Of a stretch of 64,000 nucleotides of DNA, positions 56,198 through 64,000 are shown piece after piece. The notes beneath the pieces were generated by a model, which was given only the letters and a program-made list of their open reading frames with translations, had not been told where the DNA came from and ran no database searches. The DNA is taken from contig NW_005179230.1 of NCBI RefSeq assembly GCF_000350225.1, positions 4,174 to 68,173 on the forward strand. Reading direction: 5' to 3'. Source of the DNA: Chondrus crispus. Its lineage: Eukaryota; Rhodophyta; Florideophyceae; Gigartinales; Gigartinaceae. Position numbers and translations under genes: made by a program. Positions within the stretch are counted from its first letter, which is position 1; every line of letters starts with the position of its first letter.

Positions 56198-56985
56198 TCA
56201 TGTGTTGCTCTTCATGATCCGATCTGGCGCCCCGGAAAGATCTCTGAAAGGTTCTGAGTTAGCTTGGTCTTGACGCAAGCAGCTGTCTTCCCGTCTGACT
56301 TCCTTGTTCGTTCGAGCTTTGATGGTTTCTCCGTTCTTGTGGTCAAACAACTTGACCAGTGTGTCTGGGAGTTCTGACTCTCTAGTCCATGTAGCCGAAC
56401 GTCGACCGTGTATTTTCACCTTGAACCAACGCTCCGTCTGGTCCGAGTCCTCGCAATCGCTTGTTTCACATCGTTCAATGCGCTTGAATAGCAGGAAGTT
56501 GTCCGGAAACACGCCATCCTTTGGCTCACCTGATTCTACAACTCGTGGTCCAATCTTGCGCAAGCGGTTGACGTGTACTCGCACTCTCTTGGAACCCGCC
56601 TCCGACTCCAGCTCATAGCCGACACTTCCGAGCTTCTGTTTCACAACGTATGGTCCGTCCCATGGCTTAACGACCTTGTTGCCTTCATCCTAATCTCGTC
56701 CAGCGTTTCCCGCACAACTTTGTCGTATTGCGTCTTTCCACGTGTTCGTGCTTTCTTGGCCTGTGTGAGCAGCTTCTTGTGCAGCGTTGACAGTCTCCGG
56801 GCGAGATCTTGCTGCTCCTCGTCCGCCATTTCAAGATCCACTTTGCTCCATGCCTCGAATGATTCAATTCCAAACATTGCCTCAAATGGCGTCATGCTTG
56901 TCGAGGTGTGCACGCTGGTGTTGTAACGCAGGCAAGCCAGCGCCACATGCTCATCCCAGTCCGTTTCGCCTGTAGTCATGAAGCT
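56198..56985 (-). pseudogene. Gypsy integrase C-terminal part
   Basis: The upstream piece (56980 to about 56690) has WDEHVALACLRYNTSVHTST and MTPFEAMFGIESFEAW, the end of the integrase core, followed by a long helix. The downstream piece (about 56690-56198, other frame) has VKQKLGSVGYELES and RVRVHVNRLRKIGPRVVESG, the SH3-like part after the core. A frameshift near 56690 splits them. The 5' side is cut by the gypsy LTR at 56992. It has no chromodomain and is not the same family as the element that interrupts it. Confidence 0.8.
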
Positions 56986-56991
56986 TGCTAT

Positions 56992-57690
56992 TGTAGTATA
57001 ACCCCCCCTGGGGCTTTTTAGTTAGATTAGATCAGCAACGGGATCTAGTGCTGTAGAGCTCGATGCTCTACAGTACTACCGCGCGTGGCCACGTGTGCCC
57101 CTTGGGTACAGGGCGCACGCGTGCACACCTGTACACGTGTACCGCGCGAACGAAACGCGCACGCACCACGGGTAATACGTGTACTGTCAGCCTCGACATA
57201 GCTGACAGTATTACAGTGCAGGCCGACCTGCACTACAGTAGCCCACTACAGTACCTCGGTACTGTAGTGTTATGATAGATTGTTTTGTACATTAAATATG
57301 GAGCGGACCGGCGGCGGTGGAAGAGGACAAGCACGGACTTGTCACCCACCGACCGTCAAGGTCCGACTTCCCGCTTATTCTAAGGGAACGCTCGCTAATT
57401 ACCTTAGAAGCGGCACCGAGCGCAGGTTGAGGACGCACGCGGTACGCCCACGAGCCGGCTCCGCCTCCGCCCGTCGGTACTGGATCGTTACCCAGTACCG
57501 CGCCGGGGCGTCGAGGCGTCGAACCGCTCGCGCGTACCGGCATCCTCCCCGTTCCCGCTCTACCACGCTGCCCGGGCCCGCTGCCCGGTGCCGTTAGCTG
57601 GTGTCCTGCTTCACCCCCGTCTTCCCGTTCGGACGGGGTCTACGTCGAGCTGTGCATACACCCCTCTCCGTTGGGGGTGTTTATGCTACA
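56992..57690 (+). repeat. 5' LTR of gypsy G
   Basis: 699 bp with terminal inverted bases TGTAG...CTACA. Four hairpins lie in a row: 57046-57078 (14-bp stem with one G-T pair), 57182-57210 (10 bp), 57215-57234 (8 bp) and 57244-57269 (12 bp, 2-nt loop). GTACATTAAATATGGAGC at 57285-57302 is shared with the LTR at 14044 and may be the core promoter. Confidence 0.92.
57286..57299 (+). promoter_or_regulatory. Possible core promoter of gypsy LTR
   Basis: TACATTAAATATGG just after the last hairpin; the same AT-rich box occurs at the matching place (about 14246-14258) in the related LTR, amid otherwise diverged sequence. No start site can be shown. Confidence 0.4.
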
Positions 57691-57691
57691 G

Positions 57692-57704
57692 TGGTCTCCC
57701 GACC
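57692..57704 (+). promoter_or_regulatory. Primer-binding site of gypsy G
   Basis: TGGTCTCCCGACC begins one base after the LTR. TGG is the expected complement of a tRNA 3' CCA. The tRNA is not identified. Confidence 0.65.
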
Positions 57705-57770
57705 TAGAAGACCCTGGAGTCCGATCTCCGAGAAGACTTCCGCTTCCCTCCGCGAACCGATCTCGTTGAG

Positions 57771-60341
57771 ATGAGCCAAGAGTTTGAGCGCTCGATCCGC
57801 TCCGAAGCGGCGGATCTGAGTCCGGCCGCTGTGCAGTCCCCATCCGCCCCGTCGGGCGACGGCGACGCAGGTCCTCGTGACCGCGAACCGTCGCTCGGAT
57901 CCTCCCAGGAAAGAGCGGCGGCGATGTTCGAACGCATAGCCGAATACATCGAGGAAGTCCGTACTTCCCTTCGGATCGATGTATCGGACCATGTATACAC
58001 TCGATGTATGGCCGAACTCCGCTCCCTGCGTGAAGGGAGGTTCGATAGAGTGACGCAGTCCTTAGAGAATCTCCGAGCACTGATCGACGAGTTACACTCG
58101 CGGATAGTGCTCGTCGAAGACTCCCGTTTCGCCTCGCCCGGACCGTCCGGGCAAGGTCGCCCTGAGAGGCCGACCTTGGTGAGACGACCCCAGGACCGAA
58201 CCTCTCCGTCCGCAGAGCAATTGGGTGCGTTCGCGCACCTCTCCGCTGAGCTCGACGCCACTCGTCGGCGTGCTCGTGACATGGAACGTACCATGGCCGA
58301 AAGGCTACCCGGTGCCCCCCCGAGAGGGCCCGGTGGTACCGTACCTCCGAGCGCCGCCGCCCCCGAAGGTTGGCGTCCGACTGGTGCCGCTACCAGTCGG
58401 ACTACAGAAGGAAGCCGCCCTCCGATAGACGCGAACTTCGCGTCTGAGACCCAAGCCTTGCCGCCTGTCGTCGGAAGTAGGCGGCAAGTGGACCGCGTAT
58501 CGTACGCGGACGAACAGGACCGTGGAGGAGCCGCCCGCGGATCCGGAGAACCGATGTTCTCCGTCGATCCCCGCTGGGGCGGCTACCCGCCGGCGAGTTA
58601 CGCCGAGCATCCAGGTCCGGTAGATGTCCGTACGCTACCGATTACCTCCTTCGGCACGCTGGGTCCCGCTGAACCCGGGCTCGAGCCGGTACATACGATG
58701 ATCCAAGAGTTCAGCGCCGTTGCTGACTATCGTATGTACCGCTTGGATAACACCTCCAGGCTCGTTACCTCGGGTGACGCGGGACGGATCGCGAAGTACG
58801 TCCAACGCTGTCGTGGGATCCGTCCCACGATGCGCAGCTTCGACGGTACCGACCCGATCCAGCTGCTGCCGTTTTTGAAGGATATCCGAATCACCTTCAA
58901 CTCGCAACACCTGACCGAAGGTGTTGCGGTACGAGTCCTCGCGCACTTCCTCGAGCGCGACGCGGAGCGCCTGTATACGAGTTATACGATGCGTGGCCTC
59001 CGTGCCGGCCAGCTCCACGACGACGTGAGCTGGCCGGGGCTCGTGAATCAATTCTTGAAACGCTACCTCACGGACGACGTGTTAGGTGAAGCGTACGACG
59101 CTGTCGCTACGGCGCGACAGCAATCGCATGAGACGGAAAGCACGTTTGCTGACCGAGTCGAGACTGCCGCGTTCCGATGCACGGCAGTCTTCACCGAACA
59201 GTCCCTCGCGCACTACTTCGTGCGGGGACTTGCACCGGCAACCCGTGCCGCAGTATCCGAGACGGTGCAAAGGCTGCCAGGCAGTCAGAAGACCGATCTT
59301 CCGACCATCCGCCGTATCGCCACGGCGGAAGGTACAACGTACCGCGCTCGGCGCGGTTTACCTCTGCCGGATCCGAAACCGGCAGGGAGGGCTGGCAGGA
59401 CTACGAAGTCCGCCGCGACAAGTTCGCCCGCCTCGACCCTCCATATCGGGGAGGATGAGTGGCAGGCCGACCCTGTCCTCATTACGCAAGGAGCAGGGCC
59501 CGTGGGGGCACGAACCCCCTCACCGATGTCGACCGGAACGACATCGAGTTACGCGACGGCATTCGCGGCCACTCCGAGAGTGGCAAGGGGCACGGACCCC
59601 CGCGTCGCCGAGCTCGATATCTCAAATCGAGATAAGGGAAGCGCCTCGCCTCGCGTGCCCCTCCTCACCGATGAGGAGGCGCGGCACGCGGCGACCTTCG
59701 CCTCAACGGACGGCAGCGCGTACATGTGCTGGCTATGCCGTACGTACGGGCATGCCATGTACGCGTGCCCGTTCCTGTCGCCGGAACAACGAATGTTCAC
59801 GGCGTACAGGAACTACCGCTACCAGATGGAGACGCGCCCAGGGGCGCGTAATCTCCTCCGGCAAGCGGCGGGCGAGGGCCGTCCCCCGCGTCAAGGCTTC
59901 CCGAACCGATCGGATGGGGGCGCACGCTTCGCCCCCCGTGGAGGCGGGTACCGTCGTAACGAAGTCGATCGTCGGGATCGACCCGCCTACCGCCAGGCGG
60001 ACACAAGATACCCGCGCCAAGAGCAGAGAGGGGACCGAGACCGTTCTCGGTTACCCCAACAGGTACAAAATGCGATAATGTACCTGCAAGACTGGGTAGA
60101 GGATCCCTACCCTCTACCCACGGAGGGTCACGAAGGCGAGCCGACTCGCTTCGTCCCCCATATCCTGCGACGACCGGACGCCGCAGGTCAAGGCCTGGAA
60201 GTACCGGAATACTTCGCCAGGGCCGCTGAGCCGCAGTGGGGGGATCGTCCCTACCCACGCGGCCGGCTACCTGAAGAAGACCTGGCCGTCGATAGCCAGG
60301 AGGTTAGCTCCGATAGCACCGGTAGTTCGAAAAAAGGGTAA
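57771..60341 (+). CDS. Gypsy Gag protein
   Basis: 856 codons from the ATG at 57771, about 80 bases after the LTR. The N-terminal third is polar and rich in Arg, Glu and Pro. A retrotransposon Gag (capsid) domain covers about residues 345-500, around FNSQHLTEGVAVRVLAHFLE, WPGLVNQFLKRYL and FADRVETAAFRC. A zinc knuckle CWLCRTYGHAMYAC lies at about 653-666, followed by a basic Arg/Gly-rich tail. It would form the particle and bind element RNA in the cytoplasm. The stop at 60339-60341 lies in the candidate frameshift site, so most ribosomes would make Gag alone. Large for a gypsy Gag, and fully open. Confidence 0.9.
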   Translation: MSQEFERSIRSEAADLSPAAVQSPSAPSGDGDAGPRDREPSLGSSQERAAAMFERIAEYIEEVRTSLRIDVSDHVYTRCMAELRSLREGRFDRVTQSLENLRALIDELHSRIVLVEDSRFASPGPSGQGRPERPTLVRRPQDRTSPSAEQLGAFAHLSAELDATRRRARDMERTMAERLPGAPPRGPGGTVPPSAAAPEGWRPTGAATSRTTEGSRPPIDANFASETQALPPVVGSRRQVDRVSYADEQDRGGAARGSGEPMFSVDPRWGGYPPASYAEHPGPVDVRTLPITSFGTLGPAEPGLEPVHTMIQEFSAVADYRMYRLDNTSRLVTSGDAGRIAKYVQRCRGIRPTMRSFDGTDPIQLLPFLKDIRITFNSQHLTEGVAVRVLAHFLERDAERLYTSYTMRGLRAGQLHDDVSWPGLVNQFLKRYLTDDVLGEAYDAVATARQQSHETESTFADRVETAAFRCTAVFTEQSLAHYFVRGLAPATRAAVSETVQRLPGSQKTDLPTIRRIATAEGTTYRARRGLPLPDPKPAGRAGRTTKSAATSSPASTLHIGEDEWQADPVLITQGAGPVGARTPSPMSTGTTSSYATAFAATPRVARGTDPRVAELDISNRDKGSASPRVPLLTDEEARHAATFASTDGSAYMCWLCRTYGHAMYACPFLSPEQRMFTAYRNYRYQMETRPGARNLLRQAAGEGRPPRQGFPNRSDGGARFAPRGGGYRRNEVDRRDRPAYRQADTRYPRQEQRGDRDRSRLPQQVQNAIMYLQDWVEDPYPLPTEGHEGEPTRFVPHILRRPDAAGQGLEVPEYFARAAEPQWGDRPYPRGRLPEEDLAVDSQEVSSDSTGSSKKG

Positions 60342-60378
60342 AGACGGTTACGTACACGCGGTCGCGTGAGCCGTCTTT
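60326..60378 (+). promoter_or_regulatory. Candidate -1 frameshift signal at the gag-pol junction
   Basis: The pol frame is -1 relative to gag and opens only at 60326, giving a 16-base overlap. In the overlap, TCGAAAAAAGGGTAA offers a run of six A read as AAA AAA in the gag frame. Four bases on, an 8-bp perfect stem AAAGACGG/CCGTCTTT (60340-60347 with 60371-60378) encloses an inner hairpin (60355-60359 with 60364-60368). Run, spacer and stem follow the layout of known -1 sites, but the run is not a canonical X XXY YYZ heptamer. Confidence 0.55.
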
Positions 60379-63300
60379 TCCCCACGAACTAGACCCGACC
60401 CGGCGTGCTCGCCAAGGACACGGGGGGTATTGTCCGATAATACATCCCCCGCTACCGGAGGCGAACACGGGAGCTCCTGTAATGCCGATACAGGAGCGAG
60501 CGCACGTCGAGGCCTCCGAAGGCCTGACGTTAGGAGCACAAGACACGGGGACAGCCGACGTCCCGGTGAGGCGTAACGAAGGCGACGGGGGCAACGACGA
60601 CCGAAAAGATTCGGTCGACCCCCTGACTCCCGCGAGCCCAAGGTCGCCGGAGAAAGGTCCGTGTCGAACGGACTCCAGTAATCCGAGGGGCGTCACTGAT
60701 CCGCCGACGCCCCAAGGAGGGGGGAGAAGGAAACGCAAGCGGGGCCAGCACCGAAATCGAAGGCCCCGGCGGAACGACCTCACCGATAAGGTCGCCCCGA
60801 AGGTTGTCGACGGCGTCATTTGCCTTATGACGTCGAAGATCTACAACGTCCTCGGCTCGATAGCCACAGAGGGAAATGCATTTAAACCCCGCACGATCGC
60901 CGTTGATACGTGCTCGGGGTATAATCTGGTGAGGAAGGCCGACCTTCCCCCCGATTGGACGCGTTACGTCGTGCACGACGCACCTCTGCCACGATTGGCA
61001 GGCGCGAATAGCAACCCCCTCAAGCTTTCGGCCGTCGTCCGCCTGGCCGTGCGGTTGAGGAACACGGTGTTCCGAATTCCGTTCGTAGTCGCGGATCGGC
61101 TCGCCGTGCCAGTCCTCCTCGGCACGGCCTTCATCGATACGCACGTGCGATGTATCGACATCGAAGCTCAACGAATGGAGCTACGCCAAGGCGGTTCTGT
61201 CGCCATCGTGGACGGAAAGGGGGAGTCGACTCCCCCTACCAGGCGACACGGACGACACACGGGTCGGCCGGACGTACGCGAGGAGGCCCCGCAGGCGATC
61301 CGAATCGCCCGCTGGGTTACCATCCCCGCGATGTCACAAGCCCGTGTGCGTGTGACAACCGCGGGGAGGGGCCTCGTGTTCCTGGAGCCCAAGCCCTCAC
61401 TCCAACACCGACATGGAGTGAGGCTGACGAATGGCGTCGCGGAGGTCCTACCGAATCAGACCTTCGACGTCATCGTCGCGAATTTCTCACGACGAGAAAA
61501 GCGGCTTCCGAAGCACACCGTCGTGGGATACGCGAAGCGCAACCCCCTCGCGATCCTCACTCCCGAACGTAAGGTCGCCGAGGGGATCGTGCACGCGCTA
61601 CACCTGACCGACGTGACCGATCAAGTCGGTGGGGTAGGAGTTGGCCGATCCAACTCCGACGATAAGACCACCGCCGGGGGCAGGGGGGTCGACCCGGACG
61701 AACGGTCGCCTTTATGCCAACCGACGGCGAGAGGTACTGTACTCCCCGAGCAAAAGGATCCCGAAAATCCACCGATGGATTGGGAAAAAGAGATCGACCT
61801 GTCATACATCGACGATGACAAGCTCCGTGGCCACGTACTCGACATGCTCCGTAAGCACTCGATTCTGTGGAGCGGTGCTCTTGGAACGATCCAAGCCACG
61901 GAGCATCGCATTCCCCTCGAACCGGGAACGAAACCGATTCGTTCTATGCCCTATCGGAAGGGCCCGGCCATGCGCGAAATGGTCGCGAAGGAGGTCAGCA
62001 AAATGTTGAACGCAGGGGTTATCGAACCCGCGAGCACCGGGTGGGCGTCCCCCGTGGTGCTGGTACCGAAGAAAGACGGCTCTCTTCGGTTCTGCGTGGA
62101 CTACCGGCGTCTCAACGCGAAGACGGCAGCAGATTCGTATCCACTGCCACGGATGGACGACTGCATCGACTCGTTAGGAGATGCAGCCGTCTTCACCACG
62201 TTGGACTGCAATTCCGGTTATTGGCAGATCCCGGTCGCTCCGGAAGACCGGGATAAGACCACGTTTACGACGCACATGGGCACGTTTCGCCACTTGCGCA
62301 TGCCGTTTGGACCCAAAGGGGCACCGGCCACCTTCCAACGTGCGCTCGACATAATACTTTCCGGAGTCCGCTGGCAAATATGCCTCGTCTATCTCGACGA
62401 CGTGATCGTGTTCTCCCGTACGCACGGAGAACACGCGAGGCATCTCGATACCGTCTTGAGCTTACTGCGGAGTTCTGGTATCTCTCTTAAGCTCAAGAAG
62501 TGCAGCTTCTTCCGACCGAAGGTGCACTACTTGGGGCACGTCATCTCCCCTGGCAAGTTGAGCGTGGCTGATACGGCGGCCGACGCATTCAAGACGTTCA
62601 CGTTCCCAAGGACGTTGACGCAAGTGCGCTCGTTCCTCGGGGCGTGTAACGTATACCGCCGATTCGTTAAGGGGTTCGCTAAGATTGCGCGTCCTCTGAC
62701 CGACATGACGCGCAAGGATTCGGATCCCGATTTCTATAACCCCACGGAGCTGAAACTTCAGGCGTTCGAGAACCTTAAGAAGTGCATGATCGCTCCGCCG
62801 ATCCTCGCGTTGCCCCGGCACGGTCGTCCGTACATGATAGACACCGACTCGAGTGCCTACCAACTCGGCTGGACCTTACTTCAGGGGCACGAAGAGCCGA
62901 ACGACTGGCGCCCCGTGGGGTATTGGTCGTACTCACTGTCCGATAGTGAGCGCAACTACAGCGCTACCGAACGCGAGTGCTTCGCCGTAGTGTGGGCCGT
63001 CCGTACACTACGGCCGTACGTAGAGGGCACGAAGTTCACCGTACGGACGGACCATGACGCGCTCCGATGGCTCATGTCACTCACCGAGAGTTCCGGAAGA
63101 CTCACCCGGTGGCGGCTACGTCTGGCTGAATACGATTTCACCATTCAGTACCGCCCCGGACGCGTGCATCAGGTGCCCGATGCCCTGTCACGACTCGTAT
63201 CGCCGAAGGTCGCCGATGACCCTCGCCCCACCGTCGAGGTGGATGACGACATCCCCACTTTCGACGGGGGCACGACAGTTCGAGACGTATCGAACGAGCT

Positions 63301-64000
63301 CGCGGACCACTCTTGTACCGCCAGTTGTGATCATCAGGCCGTCCATGTCTTCGTAACGACACGGAACCAAGCCGAAGCCCGAACAAGGTCGCGCGCACGG
63401 ACGCGCGACGAACCGAGAGGCGACGACGAAGCCCCCGCTCTCCAAGGACCCAATTCGTTTTGGGAGGAGAACGACGAGTTCGACGCCGCCGACATCCAGC
63501 GCGCCGAAGACCCCGAGGCTGGCCTGCTCGATGCCCCGGTCGCCCCACCGCAGGACGACCTTCCGGCCCCTCTTACGATAGAGGAGATAGCCGAGGAGCA
63601 ACGCGTGGATGACTTCTGCCAAACCGTTTTGGCACGACAGTCAGAGTCCCGGGACTCTGCGTTCTTCGAGGACCACCAAGGGGTGCTCAAACGGAGACAA
63701 CCCTTCGACCCTGATATCGTTCAGGTGGTGGTACCTCGGACGCTTCGCGCCAGGCTCCTTCGCCTGTGCCACAACCCAGCCATCGCGGGGCACCCGGGCC
63801 AGAACCGTATGTACTACGCACTTCGACGCGAGTACTACTGGCCCCACCTGGCTGCAGACGTAGCAGCCACGGTGCGAGGGTGTCGAACCTGCGCGATGAA
63901 CCGGGTCAAGCTGAGGAAACATCTCAACCGATTGAGGTTGTTTCCAGCTACGAGGCCGCTCGAGAGCCTGGCCATCGACATCTTGGGGCCGCTCCCCAAG
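60326..64000 (+). CDS. Gypsy Pol polyprotein (partial, continues beyond window)
   Basis: An open frame of about 1,225 codons to the last base; I checked the frame at many points. Order: a polar linker; aspartic protease with AVDTCSGYNLV (about 60902); reverse transcriptase with FCVDYRRLN, TTLDCNSGYWQIPV and YLDD (62390-62401); RNase H with IDTDSSAY, ATERECFAVVWAV and RTDHDALRW; a connection; and the integrase zinc site (H...H, then CRTCAMN) with the core start LAIDILGPLP at the edge. It carries out reverse transcription and integration. The first ATG in the frame is at 60482, after the protein would already have started by frameshift, so a separate start is possible but less likely. RT motif MPFGPKGAPATFQR has Pro-Lys-Gly where most relatives have Leu-Lys-Asn. 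Confidence 0.93.

Larger units (their letters stand above)
56992..64000 (+). mobile_element. Ty3/gypsy element G (intact, runs off the window)
   Basis: 5' LTR 56992-57690, primer-binding site 57692-57704, gag 57771-60341, a candidate frameshift signal, and pol from 60326 to the window end in an unbroken frame. The lack of any stop or frameshift over about 6.2 kb suggests a young, possibly active element. It inserted into an older gypsy integrase fragment; GCTAT before the LTR is a candidate target duplication to be sought at its right end. Confidence 0.92.

Noticed and set aside
61150-63690. Long ORFs on the minus strand and other plus frames over gypsy pol (for example 62462-62863, 63188-63622)
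   Set aside because: They lie within the intact pol frame, which carries all the motifs; they are shadows caused by high GC.

Overview
This window looks like a transposon-filled stretch of a eukaryotic nuclear genome. Nearly every recognisable feature is a retroelement: Ty1/copia elements with three related LTR families (called A, B and C here), Ty3/gypsy elements (some with a chromodomain), and one non-LTR-type reverse transcriptase element with a C-terminal zinc finger and restriction-like endonuclease. I found no convincing host housekeeping gene, rRNA, tRNA or CRISPR array. The copia Gag-Pol proteins resemble lineages common in oomycetes and other stramenopiles and in red algae. That is an impression from remembered families, so the host is not identified.

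Layout. 1-7937: copia element A (minus strand) with LTRs of about 99% identity and an extra zinc-finger ORF upstream of gag-pol; a family B LTR (1-386) cuts its 3' LTR. 7938-9080: 5' end of a second copia element (leader, primer-binding site, family C LTR). 9082-9862: a gypsy chromodomain end followed by an LTR-like run of eight hairpins. 11040-13253: copy 1 of an unknown protein family. 14034-14639: a gypsy end and LTR. 14641-16400: decayed copia pol. 16410-17640: another gypsy end with a chromodomain. 17892-19844: a second, unrelated unknown long ORF. 23284-42093: a nest of copia elements I, J and E (minus strand). It carries two solo LTRs with 5-bp target duplications and a 4.7-kb reverse transcriptase element inserted in gag with a 15-bp duplication. 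42641-44817: copy 2 of the unknown family; the unit around it holds a solo LTR at 46224. 49716-51907: copia fragment and a family A LTR. 53108-53640: copy 3 of the unknown family, joined to a gypsy LTR. 54300-55400: a copia-like RNase H remnant of another lineage. 56198-56980: a gypsy integrase tail. 56992-64000: a young, intact gypsy element cut by the window end, with 5' LTR, primer site, gag, a candidate -1 frameshift signal, and pol as far as integrase.

The intact parts make a standard reverse-transcribing cycle. LTR promoters (a TATAAGTA box in the copia LTRs) drive a genomic RNA. The copia elements appear to prime from the anticodon arm of initiator tRNA-Met, since their PBS is the complement of that arm. 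Gag and Pol then give particle, protease, integrase, reverse transcriptase and RNase H. Most copies are dead through stop codons (mostly C-to-T or G-to-A type), frameshifts, deletions and nested insertions.

The least explained content is: the three-copy unknown protein family; the second unknown long ORF; a zinc-finger ORF carried in a copia leader; hairpin arrays in gypsy LTRs whose stems look conserved while their sequence changes; and a 64-bp repeat in family B LTRs that varies in number from copy to copy.
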